A stretch of 64,000 nucleotides of DNA from Synechococcus sp. PCC 7336 (GCF_000332275.1 NZ_CM001776.1:1597268-1661267), one strand, 5' to 3'; counted from the stretch's first letter, positions 8,173 through 17,889 are shown. Numbers and translations are program-made. Notes: generated by a model from the letters alone, not told the origin.

Positions 8173-8577
8173 CTAGCGAATGAAGCGATCGATCGCTTTT
8201 TTTAACTCATCTAGTTCCACTTGGATATCGCCACTGTCGGCAGCATGGGCAATGCACTCCGAAATGTGATCGTCCAAGATGATACGGGCGAGGCGATCGA
8301 GGGCCCCCCTAACTGCTGCAATTTGCAGCAATACATCCGGGCAGGGCTGCTCCCGCTCGATCATGGAGCGAATGCCGCGCACGTGTCCTTCAATGCGGGC
8401 CAAACGATTCACCAGCTTGCGCTGCGATGCGGGGTCGTGATGGTGGGGATGGGCCTTGGTTTGGGTGGGTAACGTAGGGGTGGCATCGAGATCCACAGGC
8501 AGATCGTCGAGCAAGAGATCGTCAGCGCGATCGCCAGCATGGGGCTGGATATCGGAAGCAGGTCGAGAACGATTCAT
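8173..8577 (-). CDS. CsoR/RcnR-family metal-sensing repressor (InrS-like)
   Basis: A 134-residue all-helical repressor (DUF156). The metal site residues are Cys79, His104 and Cys108, the C-H-C set of copper sensor CsoR, with a His cluster (KAHPHHHDP, 43-47) before helix 1 that could supply the fourth ligand as in nickel sensor InrS. The DNA-binding face reads RLARIEGHVRGI. The N-terminal 40 residues are acidic and unusual in length. No exporter or metallochaperone gene is adjacent, so the regulated target lies elsewhere. Nickel or copper is likely; I cannot decide which. Confidence 0.88.
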   Translation of the reverse strand: MNRSRPASDIQPHAGDRADDLLLDDLPVDLDATPTLPTQTKAHPHHHDPASQRKLVNRLARIEGHVRGIRSMIEREQPCPDVLLQIAAVRGALDRLARIILDDHISECIAHAADSGDIQVELDELKKAIDRFIR

Positions 8578-8625
8578 AAATTCAAACGTGCGAAGTGGAG
8601 TCGGGGTGGCGATAGCTCTCTCATC

Positions 8626-9840
8626 CTAACGGAGGTCGCTTTGGGTGTAGCGCTCGATGCAAGTGAGAAAGATCTCCACCCCGATGCCTAGAGCGGTCTC
8701 GTCAAAGTCAAAGCGGGGGTGGTGGTGGGGATAGTTCAAGCCAGCAGCAGCATTGGCTGAGCCCAAGAAGAAGTAGCAACCCGGCACTTCATTCAGAAAA
8801 AATGACATGTCTTCTCCCCCCATCGTGGTTTCGGGAACGACGCGGGCGGCATCTCCCAAGACCGCTAAGGCGCTGTCTTGCACTAACTGGGCGATCGCCG
8901 TATCGTTGTTCACCGCTGGATAGCGGCGATCGTAGTGGAAGTCGTAGGTGGCTGCGTGGGCGTCGCAAATCCCCGCCACCACCTGCTCGATGCGTTGGGG
9001 CATCAAATCGGCCAGCTCTGGCGTAAAGCAGCGCACTGTGCCCAGCAATTCCGCCTGGGCTGCGATGACGTTAAAGGTCTCTCCGGCAGCAAACTTGCCG
9101 ATGGACAGGACCGCCGAGTCCAGTGGGTTGACATTGCGGGAGACAATCGTGTGGAGGGCGGTCACCACCTGTGCCCCAATGGCGATCGCATCCACGGTCT
9201 GGTGCGGAATCGCACCGTGACCCCCCTTGCCCAAAATGAGAATGCGAAAGGCATCCGAAGTGGCCATTGAAGGACCGGCTTTGACGCCTACCCTGCCCAA
9301 AGGTAGGTTGTTCCACAGGTGCAGTCCCAGCATCGCATCGACATCGGGATTGTGCAGCACCCCTGCTTCGATCATGGGCTTGGCCCCGCCGGGACGCTCT
9401 TCGGCGGGCTGAAAGATGAACTTGACGGTGCCGTGCAATTGCGATCGCCGCTGCTGCAGGAGTTGGGCGGTGCCGAGGGCGATCGCCGTATGGCCGTCGT
9501 GACCGCAGGCGTGCATGACGCGATCGTGACGGGAGCGATAGGGGATCTCGTTGACCTCCTGAATGGGCAAAGCATCCATATCTGCCCGCAGCCCCAATGT
9601 GGGACCGGGATGCTTTCCCCGCACAATCGCGACTACGCCGGTTTGCGCCACTTCCGTCTGGTGCTCGATGCCCCACTCCTGCAGGCGATCGGCCACAAAC
9701 GCAGCCGTTTTGCGCTCGTTGAAGCCAACCTCGGGATATTGGTGCAGGTGACGCCGCCAAGCCACCAGTTCCGGTTGCAGCAAACTGACTGCCTCGCGCA
9801 GGCGGGCGGCGGGGGAATTGAGGATAAGGGTATCGAGCAA
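8626..9840 (-). CDS. M20-family N-acyl amino acid amidohydrolase
   Basis: 404 residues of the M20D (IAA-amino acid hydrolase/hippuricase) family, which releases amino acids from N-acyl conjugates. The metal site is visible as HACGHDGHTA near residues 110-119 and PAEERPGG near 145, and a dimerisation domain sits in the middle with GHGAIPHQTVDAI. Start MLDTLILNSP agrees with cyanobacterial relatives. No signal peptide, so cytoplasmic. It stands between the metal repressor and trpA, with no sign of an operon. Confidence 0.92.
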   Translation of the reverse strand: MLDTLILNSPAARLREAVSLLQPELVAWRRHLHQYPEVGFNERKTAAFVADRLQEWGIEHQTEVAQTGVVAIVRGKHPGPTLGLRADMDALPIQEVNEIPYRSRHDRVMHACGHDGHTAIALGTAQLLQQRRSQLHGTVKFIFQPAEERPGGAKPMIEAGVLHNPDVDAMLGLHLWNNLPLGRVGVKAGPSMATSDAFRILILGKGGHGAIPHQTVDAIAIGAQVVTALHTIVSRNVNPLDSAVLSIGKFAAGETFNVIAAQAELLGTVRCFTPELADLMPQRIEQVVAGICDAHAATYDFHYDRRYPAVNNDTAIAQLVQDSALAVLGDAARVVPETTMGGEDMSFFLNEVPGCYFFLGSANAAAGLNYPHHHPRFDFDETALGIGVEIFLTCIERYTQSDLR

Positions 9841-9933
9841 GGGTCCGAGCCAAATGCTTGCCTACACGTTAACGTGTCTGTCCCGATTGCGCCGATGTCA
9901 GGCCACCGTTTTTAGAGATATTTCGGCAGATCG

Positions 9934-10758
9934 CTAGGCAGTCCAGTCCTCTGCCAATGCAGCCTTGAGTTCGCGGCAAAACTCGCCAATCGAGGCCAAC
10001 CCGTCAGCAGCACTGTCTGCATCGGCCAGCCGCTTGACGAACGCACTGCCTACTACTGCGGCATCGGCCCCCCACTCAATCACTTGATGCGCCTGCTGCG
10101 GTCCAGAAATCCCGAATCCGACGGCGATCGGCAGTTCGGTGCGGGCGCTCAAATCCCCAATCAGATCCTGCACTCGGCTGGCCATACGCTCGCGCATGCC
10201 GGTGACTCCCGTGGTGCTCACTAGATAAATAAAACCCGAAGACCGGTTGGCAATCTCCTGCATTCGCTCCACCGGGCTGGTGGGAGCCACTAACATGATC
10301 GTGTTGAGGTTCTCATGGGCCGCTGCAGCCAGCAACGGTTGCGATTCCTCCAATGGCAAATCCGGTACGACTAGGCCGCTGCAGCCGCTCTCCTTCACCC
10401 GCTGCATAAAGGCGGGAATTCCCATTCGCAAAATGGGGTTGAAGTAAGTAAACAGCACAATGGGGGCAGTAATGCCTAAAGCGGGCAGACCTGCGAGAAT
10501 ATCCTCCAACCTGGTGCCTTTGGACAGCGATCGCGTCGCCGCTGCCTGAATCACCGGACCATCCGCCAGCGGATCGGAATAGGGCACCCCTAACTCTAGG
10601 ATGTCTGCCCCATTTGCGTCTAAAACTTTCAAGGCTGCGAAGGTGGTGGCTAAGTCGGGATCGCCTGCGGTGATGTAGGGAATGAGTGCCTTTTCGCCCC
10701 GAGCCTTCAACGCTTGGAACCGTTGGGCAATCGCAGTGGGGAGAGGAGTTGACAGCAT
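9934..10758 (-). CDS. trpA: Tryptophan synthase alpha subunit
   Basis: Cleaves indole-3-glycerol phosphate to indole and glyceraldehyde 3-phosphate and passes indole to TrpB. 274 residues. The catalytic Glu and Asp lie in LELGVPYSDPLADGP (about 55-69), and the phosphate-binding loop GFGISGPQQA is near residue 213. trpB is not in this window, so the pair is unlinked, which is usual in cyanobacteria. The start ATG 10758 gives a normal-length protein. Confidence 0.97.
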   Translation of the reverse strand: MLSTPLPTAIAQRFQALKARGEKALIPYITAGDPDLATTFAALKVLDANGADILELGVPYSDPLADGPVIQAAATRSLSKGTRLEDILAGLPALGITAPIVLFTYFNPILRMGIPAFMQRVKESGCSGLVVPDLPLEESQPLLAAAAHENLNTIMLVAPTSPVERMQEIANRSSGFIYLVSTTGVTGMRERMASRVQDLIGDLSARTELPIAVGFGISGPQQAHQVIEWGADAAVVGSAFVKRLADADSAADGLASIGEFCRELKAALAEDWTA

Positions 10759-10838
10759 ACTCGCGAGCGGGGAACGTCAAAAGCTCCCAAATTTTACCGT
10801 ACCGCTGCGATCGCTAGACATTTCGGCAGGCTAATCAC

Positions 10839-11522
10839 CTATCGCAGTGAGTCTGGATCCAGCCCCAAAGCTTTCAATTGCTCCGCCAGCCGTTCTGCCC
10901 GCTGTCGTTCCTGCTCCGCCCGCTGTCGTTCCTGCTCCGCCCGCTGGCGTTCCTGCTCCGCCCGCGCCGCAACTTCCCCGTAGCTTTCAAATGGCTGTCC
11001 GTCCGGTCGCACGAGCTGCAGATCGACCCCCTCCAAACCAAATCGAATTCCCAATAAGGGACTCACCCACCCTTGCATGGCATCGATCGCCTCCAGCTTG
11101 CCATCGCCCCCGATCCACCCTTGCAAGACCCCACGGTCGGGGTCGTAGAGATAGTACTCTTCCACACCGTAGCGCTCGTAAAACTCCAACTTGTGGGCCA
11201 TTTGCCGCTGGGTATTGCCGGGAGAGAGGACTTCAAACACCACTTGGGGGGCAATATTATTTTCTTTCCACTGCATGTAAGAGCCCCGATAGCCCTTGGG
11301 TCGCCCGAAGGCCACCAGCGCATCGGGAGCCACCCGAATCGTATTTTTCCCCTCGACAGGGTACCACAGTAAATCTCCCGCCACGAAGACATCCGGGCGA
11401 TCGCGAAAGAGCCAATCTAGTCCCTCTTTGATGGTGACGATCCAGCCAAACTGCTTGGTATTGTCGGCCATCGGTTTCCCGTCGCTATCGGGGTAGTCAA
11501 TCTTGGGAGGGGTATAAGTCAT
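10839..11522 (-). CDS. Uma2-family PD-(D/E)XK protein with coiled-coil tail
   Basis: A Uma2/DUF820 protein, a PD-(D/E)XK nuclease fold very abundant in cyanobacteria and of unknown role. The core shows DVFVAGDLLWY, PQVVFEVLSPGN and KLEFYERYGVEEYYLYD. The C-terminus carries three copies of the 7-residue unit RAEQERQ, encoded by 21-bp tandem repeats at about 10900-10965, followed by QLKALGLDPDSLR. MTYTPPKID (ATG 11522) is the usual start; the 15 codons before it are probably untranslated. Confidence 0.87.
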   Translation of the reverse strand: MTYTPPKIDYPDSDGKPMADNTKQFGWIVTIKEGLDWLFRDRPDVFVAGDLLWYPVEGKNTIRVAPDALVAFGRPKGYRGSYMQWKENNIAPQVVFEVLSPGNTQRQMAHKLEFYERYGVEEYYLYDPDRGVLQGWIGGDGKLEAIDAMQGWVSPLLGIRFGLEGVDLQLVRPDGQPFESYGEVAARAEQERQRAEQERQRAEQERQRAERLAEQLKALGLDPDSLR

Positions 11523-11595
11523 GGCAGGCATCCTACCGTGGGGGTTGGCTCGGAAAGGTTTAGGCAATCAGCAGTTGGGGAAGAACTCGTCCAGT

Positions 11596-12534
11596 CTAGA
11601 CCAAGCCAGCATCTAAGGCTTCTCGCGAGCGCGCGATCGCCGCCCGCAAATTGGCCCGCTGAGTGTAACGCATGGTCATAGCCGCAGTGGTGTGGCCCAG
11701 CAGGTGTTGAATGTGTTCGGGGGCAACCCCTTTATCCAGCAGCAGGGTGGCAAAGCTGTGGCGGAATTGGTGGGGGGTTTGTTGGCCCGGTTCGTCGCGG
11801 GTGAGTTTGAGGATGACGTGGCGCAGGCCGTCGTAGGTGAGGGGGCGACCCCGATAGCGCGGGCACTTCGATTGGGAGGCAAACAGGGGATCGGTGGGGG
11901 AGTAGGGGAATCGTTCTTCGTAGAGATATTCCTGCAGCAACTCAGCTAGAGCTTCACCCACCGCCACCACGCGGGGTTTGCTGCCTTTACCGCTGCGCAC
12001 GTCCAAAATGGACCCCTCGGCACTGGTTTGAAAATCCTGGATCGATAAATCGATTGTCTCCTGTGCCCGCAAGCCGCATTCGAGCAACACCCGCACTAGC
12101 GCGGAGTAGCGCAGGGAATGGCTGTCGGCCCGGATCAGGACTCGCTCTAGCATGAGGCGATCGATATCGCGGGGCAGTTTGGCGGGCAGGCGAGCAGCCC
12201 GAATCGGACGGGTGGGCAGCGGTGTCTCGCAGTAGCCGCGAGATTCTGCCCAAGCAAAAAATTGGTGCAGGGCCAGCCGCTTGAGATTGTAGGTGGCAGG
12301 GGAAGCTGGAGGATAGAGGGTTTTGCCCGCTTTATTTTTATAGGGACGACCCTTGAGATTGTTGAGAAAGGCTTGGATGTGGTGGGTTTTGATGTCGTTG
12401 AGGGGAAGGGTGCAATCTTGGCTGAATTGTTCTAGCGCCATGCGGTAGGTGCGGCGACTGGCACGAGCTAAATCGCGCTCGCGCTCGTTTAAAAACTGGG
12501 CGACTAACATCCCGGCGGTAGCCGTGGCTGTCAT
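11596..12534 (-). CDS. Tyrosine recombinase (XerC/XerD-like)
   Basis: 312 residues. An N-terminal SAM-like DNA-binding domain (about 10-105) precedes a catalytic domain with Arg in CGLRAQE, HQFRHSFATLLL (His and Arg), HLLGHTTAAMT and the nucleophile in MRYTQ. All catalytic residues are present. No phage genes or attachment site lie beside it, so it may be a housekeeping dimer-resolution recombinase rather than an integrase. The start could also be the internal Met about 8 residues later. Confidence 0.9.
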   Translation of the reverse strand: MTATATAGMLVAQFLNERERDLARASRRTYRMALEQFSQDCTLPLNDIKTHHIQAFLNNLKGRPYKNKAGKTLYPPASPATYNLKRLALHQFFAWAESRGYCETPLPTRPIRAARLPAKLPRDIDRLMLERVLIRADSHSLRYSALVRVLLECGLRAQETIDLSIQDFQTSAEGSILDVRSGKGSKPRVVAVGEALAELLQEYLYEERFPYSPTDPLFASQSKCPRYRGRPLTYDGLRHVILKLTRDEPGQQTPHQFRHSFATLLLDKGVAPEHIQHLLGHTTAAMTMRYTQRANLRAAIARSREALDAGLV

Positions 12535-12555
12535 CCCTCAACACTCCTTTTGGGG

Positions 12556-13821
12556 TCAATCGCCAGTGTACTTACAGAAAGCCAGGGTGACATTGTGACC
12601 GCCAAAGCCGAAGGAATTGGACAGAGCAATGTCAACCGTCAGGGCGCGGCTTTGGTGGGGAACGTAGTCGAGATCGCAACCTTTGCCGGGGTTGTGGTGG
12701 TTGAGGGTGGGGGGGACGCGATCGCGGGCGATCGCGAGCACCGTAGCAACGGCTTCGATGCCGCCAGAACCGCCCAGAAGGTGACCGGTCATGGACTTGG
12801 TGGAGCTGACTGCGACAGCACGGGCGCGATCGCCAAATACCGTCTTGATGGCCGCCGTTTCGTTTTTATCGTTGGCGGGGGTACTGGTGCCGTGGGCGTT
12901 GATGTAATCCACCGAATCGGTTGAGAGACCGCCATCTTTGAGCGCCAGTCGCATGGCTCGCGCGGCCCCTTCCCCTCCTTCTGAGGGCGCGGTGATGTGG
13001 TAGGCATCGCAGGTGAGGCCGTAGCCGACAATTTCGGCGTAAATCTTCGCACCGCGGGCCTTAGCGTGTTCCAATTCCTCCAGCACTAACACGCCGCTGC
13101 CTTCTCCCATGACAAAACCATCTCGGTCTTTGTCGAAGGGGCGGCTGGCCTTATCGGGCTCGTCATTGCGGGTGGACATGGCTTTCATATTGGAAAAGCC
13201 AGCCATCGATAGGGGGGTAATGGCGGCTTCTGCCCCGCCGGTAATCATGGCTTGAGCATCTCCCCGCTGGATGATGCGAAAAGCCTCGCCGATCGCATTG
13301 GCACCTGCCGCACAGGCAGTAACGGTGCAGTTACTGGGACCTTTTGCCCCTACCCGAATCGCCACCTGTCCCGCCGCCATATTGGCAATCATCATCGGAA
13401 TCATGAAGGGGCTGCAGCGCCCCGGCCCTTTGGTGAGATTGACTTCTTGCTGATCCTCTAGGACCTTAATGCCGCCAATGCCAGTGCCAATAATGACTCC
13501 CACCTGCTCGGCATTGACTTCACTAATGGGCAGGCCGGAGTCTGCCATCGCTTGCTCGGTAGCGGCGATCGCAAAATGGACGAACCGATCGTTGCGCTTG
13601 ATTTCTTTGCGATCGAGGTATAGCGACGGATCGAAGTCCTTCACTTCAGCCGCAATCTGACAACCGTGTCGGGAGGCATCGAAATGGGTGATGGGACCAA
13701 CGCCACTGCGACCGGCCATCAATCCTTGCCAGTAGGCTTCAGTGGTATTGCCAATCGGAGTGACAGCACCGAGGCCAGTGATAGCCACGCGCTTGAGCTC
13801 GATAGTACGGTTCGCAGACAT
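12556..13821 (-). CDS. fabF: Beta-ketoacyl-ACP synthase II
   Basis: Condenses malonyl-ACP with acyl-ACP in fatty acid elongation. 421 residues from ATG 13821 (MSANRTIELKRVAITGLG); a longer frame upstream is not protein-like. The active-site Cys is in TACAAGANA, and the catalytic histidines are in HGTSTPAND and GHLLGGSGG. It lies downstream of acpP on the same strand, the standard acpP-fabF pair, though about 250 bases separate them. Confidence 0.97.
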   Translation of the reverse strand: MSANRTIELKRVAITGLGAVTPIGNTTEAYWQGLMAGRSGVGPITHFDASRHGCQIAAEVKDFDPSLYLDRKEIKRNDRFVHFAIAATEQAMADSGLPISEVNAEQVGVIIGTGIGGIKVLEDQQEVNLTKGPGRCSPFMIPMMIANMAAGQVAIRVGAKGPSNCTVTACAAGANAIGEAFRIIQRGDAQAMITGGAEAAITPLSMAGFSNMKAMSTRNDEPDKASRPFDKDRDGFVMGEGSGVLVLEELEHAKARGAKIYAEIVGYGLTCDAYHITAPSEGGEGAARAMRLALKDGGLSTDSVDYINAHGTSTPANDKNETAAIKTVFGDRARAVAVSSTKSMTGHLLGGSGGIEAVATVLAIARDRVPPTLNHHNPGKGCDLDYVPHQSRALTVDIALSNSFGFGGHNVTLAFCKYTGD

Positions 13822-14069
13822 AAGTCGGATGGGGAGAAAAAACGGTGCGCGATAAGGCAAATTTCTGAGGATGCAAAGTACGGACTGAGGGATAGCTCGA
13901 CCTCTGTTGCACTGGCGGCCCCCCTTCGGCCAGTCAGGCGGCAGTGATTCCAAGCTAGCTCAGTGGGTCAATCGCTGTCGGTTGTGGGAGGCAATTGACG
14001 GACAAGCCGATCGCAAGTCGAGATGAATATCCCTCGGAGGGCTTATCTCGTTCTAAGACCGATCTCGTT

Positions 14070-14309
14070 CTAAGACTTATTAGTGGTCTCGATATAACTG
14101 ACAGCATCCCCAACAGTTGCAATCTTTTCGGCTTCTTCGTCGGGAATTTCGAGATCGAATTCTTCTTCAAAAGCCATGACCAACTCTACGGTGTCTAAAC
14201 TATCGGCACCGAGATCGTTTTGGAAATGAGATCCGGGTTCGATCGTCCCTTCTTCAACTCCGAGTTGCTCGGCAACGATCTTGCGAACGCTTTCTAAAGT
14301 GGCTGACAT
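14070..14309 (-). CDS. acpP: Acyl carrier protein
   Basis: A 79-residue acidic carrier protein. The phosphopantetheine attachment site is Ser37 in [11 protein letters not shown] take ATG 14309 ([12 protein letters not shown]) as the start; an in-frame ATG 10 codons upstream would add a tail not seen in the family. It carries growing acyl chains for fabF, which follows. The 13822-14069 gap contains a 17-bp direct repeat (around 14046-14077) but no gene. Confidence 0.97.
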   Translation of the reverse strand: MSATLESVRKIVAEQLGVEEGTIEPGSHFQNDLGADSLDTVELVMAFEEEFDLEIPDEEAEKIATVGDAVSYIETTNKS

Positions 14310-14444
14310 TTCTGTTCCTTTCGCGTTTGTCTCGATCAATTCTATCGGAAAGGGGGTCGCTTACTGGCTTCAGTTCCCCAGCTGATTGCTGTCCCTGCCG
14401 CAGGAACTGCATCTGCCAAAGACAGCAACCACACCCCAGTGCTT

Positions 14445-16193
14445 TCAACGGGTTGCCCGAGCCGTCCCATCCTGGCGAGGGTCCGCCGCTCCCTCCAAGC
14501 TACCGTCAGGGGTGACTGCGATCGCGTTGGCATTCCCCCAGCCCGCACGAAAGCTCGATTCGTGACCGCGCGCTTCTAAATCCGCTAAGGTGGCCGCGTC
14601 AAACCCCCATTGCTCTACTATCAGGCGATCGGGCCACCACTGATGGTGCAAGCGAGGAGCTGAGATGGCTTCCCCTGCATCCATGCCGTAGGCCAAGACA
14701 TTCAGCACAATTTGCAAAACGGTGGTGATGATGGTGCTGCCCCCCGGAGATCCCGTGGCGAGACGGAGTTCGCCATCTTGCAACACAATCGTCGGACTCA
14801 TGCTGGAGAGCGGCGTTTTGCCTGGAGCGATCGCGTTCGCGTCGCTGCCCACTAACCCGAACAGGTTGGGGACCCCCGGAGCTGCGGCAAAATCATCCAT
14901 CTCGTTATTGAGCAAAATCCCGGTTCCCTCAGCCACCACCGCTGCTCCGAAGGTGCCGTTGACGGTAAAGGTGAGGCTGACAGCATTGCGATCGCCATCC
15001 ACCACGGTTAAATGACTGGTGTCTTCCGACTCGCTCAACCGCGCGATCGTTTCCGCATCCGCCGCCTGCACCTCTTCAGACGGACGGGCGCGAGTCCGGT
15101 CGATCTCGGCGAGGCGCTCGGCGGCATAGTCGGGACTGGTGAGGGCGGTGACGGGGACCTCGACAAAATCGGGATCGCCCAAGTAAGTGGCGCGATCGGC
15201 GTAGGCAATCCGCATCGACTCCACCATTAGATGCAAGACATCCGCATCGTGCCAGCCCGCCGCCGCTAGCTCGGTGTCCCCCAGCATATTCAGCATTTGC
15301 AGCAGGTGAACTCCACCCGAAGAGGGGGGCGGCATAGAACACACTTGCGCCTCGCGGAACTTGCCGCACAGGGGTTCCCGCCAAATGGGTCGGTACGCTG
15401 CTAAATCTTCTATCCCAATCAGGCCGCCATTGGCCGCCATATCGGCCGCGATCGCCGCCGCAATCTCCCCCTCGTAAAAGCGATCGGGGTCTGCCGCGAT
15501 CGCCTTTAACGTCTCCGCCAGATCCGGCTGCACCCAGATGTCTCCCACTGCATACGGCTCCCCCCGATTCGCAAACACCTCCACCGCTGCGGGGTTCTGC
15601 CAGAGCGTCTCTTGACGGCGATCGATCGCACTGACAAACCGCCTGTGAACGGGGAAACCCCCTTCAGCTAGGGCGATCGCCGGAGCCACCACCACTTCCC
15701 AAGGCAGCACTCCGTAGCGCTCGTGAACTTCTGCCAATCCCGCCACTGTCCCCGGCACCCCCACCGCCAAGTGGCCATCCAAACTGGCGCGGGGAATCAC
15801 CTCGCCATCCGCGTCTAAATACAAGTCTCGAAACGCTGCCTGCGGAGCCCGTTCGCGAAAATCTAGCGCCTCGATATCTCCGCTTGCCGCATCGTAGTAC
15901 AGCAAAAAGCCGCCGCCCCCAATTCCTGCCGAGAATGGCTCCACCACAGAAATAGCCAGTGCCGTCGCTACCGCTGCATCGACTGCATTGCCCCCCTGCT
16001 CCAACATCTCCACCCCCGCATCGGTGGCCAGCGGATGGGCCGACACCACCATGCCGCCTTCTCCCCGCACTGGTCTGACAGAGGCAGCCAGAGCAATTGA
16101 GTGAACAATAATTGAGTCGCCGAGGGGGCTCGCAATCGCCAGGGCGATCGCCACAGCCACAATCCTGAAATTATGTTTGAGATGCTGAGCCAC
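14445..16193 (-). CDS. ggt: Gamma-glutamyltransferase precursor
   Basis: An exported, self-cleaving enzyme that removes or transfers the gamma-glutamyl group of glutathione. 582 residues. A hydrophobic leader (about 10-38) suggests periplasmic or membrane-bound location. The autocatalytic site is SEDTSHLTVVD with Thr392 as new N-terminal nucleophile; the substrate-binding GTGILLNNEMDDF and oxyanion segment SPGGSTIITT follow in the small subunit. Start is GTG 16193; no operon partner. Confidence 0.95.
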   Translation of the reverse strand: MAQHLKHNFRIVAVAIALAIASPLGDSIIVHSIALAASVRPVRGEGGMVVSAHPLATDAGVEMLEQGGNAVDAAVATALAISVVEPFSAGIGGGGFLLYYDAASGDIEALDFRERAPQAAFRDLYLDADGEVIPRASLDGHLAVGVPGTVAGLAEVHERYGVLPWEVVVAPAIALAEGGFPVHRRFVSAIDRRQETLWQNPAAVEVFANRGEPYAVGDIWVQPDLAETLKAIAADPDRFYEGEIAAAIAADMAANGGLIGIEDLAAYRPIWREPLCGKFREAQVCSMPPPSSGGVHLLQMLNMLGDTELAAAGWHDADVLHLMVESMRIAYADRATYLGDPDFVEVPVTALTSPDYAAERLAEIDRTRARPSEEVQAADAETIARLSESEDTSHLTVVDGDRNAVSLTFTVNGTFGAAVVAEGTGILLNNEMDDFAAAPGVPNLFGLVGSDANAIAPGKTPLSSMSPTIVLQDGELRLATGSPGGSTIITTVLQIVLNVLAYGMDAGEAISAPRLHHQWWPDRLIVEQWGFDAATLADLEARGHESSFRAGWGNANAIAVTPDGSLEGAADPRQDGTARATR

Positions 16194-16328
16194 AGTCAGG
16201 TTTCGGATTTTTGGGGTGCGGGTGTCTTTGCAATGAGGGACCGAAGGGCACTCATCAGTTGGACAGCCTTGTGAGAGGGAGTCGTGGGGCGTGAAATGAA
16301 GTCTCGATCGAGGGGGGAATTGCCAGAG

Positions 16329-16652
16329 CTAAGACACATGGACACCTGCTACGGAATTTGCATGAGGCTTTTGCTTGATGACGATTTCAACGTCCTGATC
16401 GAGCGCATTGAGAAACCGAAATAGGCGATCGGTGGAGAATCCATCCAGCCTGCCTCTCATCAGCTCTGATACCTTGGGCTGTTGGGTTCCGAGCGACTCG
16501 GCCGCCTGCTGCTGGGTAAGGTTGCGAGCTTCGATCAAATCGCAGATCCGGGCGACAATCTGTGCTTTGAACAGAAGTTCATCGGCATCAGGAAGTTCTA
16601 AATCGGCAAAGACATTGCCACTACTGACTTCAACCTCGATATGTTTAGCCAT
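16329..16652 (-). CDS. higA: HigA-type antitoxin (XRE helix-turn-helix)
   Basis: 107 residues with a helix-turn-helix of the type NLTQQQAAESLGTQQPKVSELMRGRLDGF, as in HigA/DUF3606-like antitoxins that pair with Gp49-like toxins. It lies 2 bases after the toxin gene on the same strand (toxin first, the usual order for HigBA). It should neutralise the toxin and repress the operon promoter. Residues 1-35 and the C-terminal 20 flank the DNA-binding domain. Confidence 0.9.
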   Translation of the reverse strand: MAKHIEVEVSSGNVFADLELPDADELLFKAQIVARICDLIEARNLTQQQAAESLGTQQPKVSELMRGRLDGFSTDRLFRFLNALDQDVEIVIKQKPHANSVAGVHVS

Positions 16653-16654
16653 GT

Positions 16655-17035
16655 TTAGTCTCCTTCTGCTCGTTTTCTCTCTCGATAGTCTGATTCGGCA
16701 GCCTTCAGTCGCTGTTTGATTAAATCGATGTCCGACTTGGGGGGTTTAATGCCTTGCTTTGACTTTTTCTGGAAGGCATGGAGAACATAAATTCTTTCTG
16801 CAAATCGAACCGTGTAAATAGCTCGATAGGTGTCACCATCGCGGTCTTCAACAATTTCCAGTACGCCGGAGTCAGAAAACCCTTTGAGCGGCTTAGCCTG
16901 GAGGGGCTTGCTGCCAAGCTGTGCCCGGTAGAGGGAAAACCCTAGAACCTGCTGCACCTCGCGTGGGAATTCCTTGAGCGATTTACGGGAATTCCCCATC
17001 CAACTGAGCGACTTGATGGTTTTGATGTTATCCAT
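16655..17035 (-). CDS. higB: HigB-type toxin (Gp49-like, RelE fold)
   Basis: A phage-derived Gp49-like (DUF891) toxin of 126 residues from ATG 17035, expected to cut mRNA on the ribosome. Typical family segments: WMGNSRKSLKEFPREVQQ, KPLKGFSDSGVLEIVED, YRAIYTVRF and VLHAFQKKSKQGIKPP. A TTG three codons upstream is a weaker start. The antitoxin gene follows directly. The module looks intact. Confidence 0.9.
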   Translation of the reverse strand: MDNIKTIKSLSWMGNSRKSLKEFPREVQQVLGFSLYRAQLGSKPLQAKPLKGFSDSGVLEIVEDRDGDTYRAIYTVRFAERIYVLHAFQKKSKQGIKPPKSDIDLIKQRLKAAESDYRERKRAEGD

Positions 17036-17163
17036 GTATACCAAATCTGGAATAAAGTTGGGTTCCTGTCAAGATAGAGCGATGGCGGCGGATCGCCGAG
17101 ATCCGCCAGTCAGGGCAAGCAGGTTAAGCTCGTATTGCTGAGCTATCCAGAAATGGGCTGACG

Positions 17164-17778
17164 ATGGGTTGGGCTCGATTGGCTAGAAGAAGAGCGATCG
17201 CTGCTGCCATCTCGCTCGGCAATGTTCTCCTGGTGGGGGAATTGGCGATCGCCCAATCGCAAATATCGATTGTTGCCGATGATGTCGAGTATGACGATCG
17301 GGGCGCGATCGTGCGAGCCAGCGGCAATTTTGCCATCCGCCAGGGTCGAGCAGAGGCGATGGGACCGCTCGGAAGCTATAACAATCTGACGGGACAGAGC
17401 ATTTTCACCGATGGGGTGACCTTGTCCGCAGGCGCACAACGGTTTGAGGCGCAGCGGCTGGAGGGAAACCATCGGGATGAACTGTTTTTGCTAGAAGGCA
17501 ACGTGGTCTATCGACCAAACGCCACGCTGACAGTGCTGACAAGTGCTGCGATTTACGATGCCACAGCGGATCGGGTGATGTTGAGCGGACCGATTGAGCT
17601 AGTGCATCCTCAGTGGCGGGCGACGGCCGAGCGGGTGGAGGTAACGGCAGAGACGATCGCGCTCTCGGGAAACGTGCAGGTGGTATTGGGCGATCGAGAT
17701 CCGCAAGCGGACGAGGTGCAGCAATGGAGTCGCCTGGAGATTCATCGGCGCACGCAGGTGACGCAGTTTATTGAATAG
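17164..17778 (+). CDS. LptA/OstA-like periplasmic protein
   Basis: 204 residues with an N-terminal signal sequence (basic MGWARLARRR, hydrophobic to about 30, then ELAIAQ). The mature part is made of short repeated beta strands (IVADDVEYDDRGAIVRASGNF, LFLLEGNVVYRP, MLSGPIEL, IALSGNVQV) typical of the OstA/LptA beta-jellyroll that carries lipopolysaccharide across the periplasm. Other Lpt genes are not adjacent. A strong hairpin terminator lies downstream. Confidence 0.82.
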   Translation: MGWARLARRRAIAAAISLGNVLLVGELAIAQSQISIVADDVEYDDRGAIVRASGNFAIRQGRAEAMGPLGSYNNLTGQSIFTDGVTLSAGAQRFEAQRLEGNHRDELFLLEGNVVYRPNATLTVLTSAAIYDATADRVMLSGPIELVHPQWRATAERVEVTAETIALSGNVQVVLGDRDPQADEVQQWSRLEIHRRTQVTQFIE

Positions 17779-17889
17779 CTTGCGATCGAACAGCTTGCCT
17801 TGGCTGGGAACTCTTTGGCAATCGCTCAAAAACTTCGGGGCGGCACTCGGACGAGTGTCTGAGGCAATTGCAAGAGCCCTGTAAAAGGC

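Noticed and set aside
10895-10965. Tandem 21-bp repeats as a possible CRISPR or regulatory array
   Set aside because: They lie in the coding sequence of a Uma2 protein and encode its RAEQERQ coiled-coil repeats.
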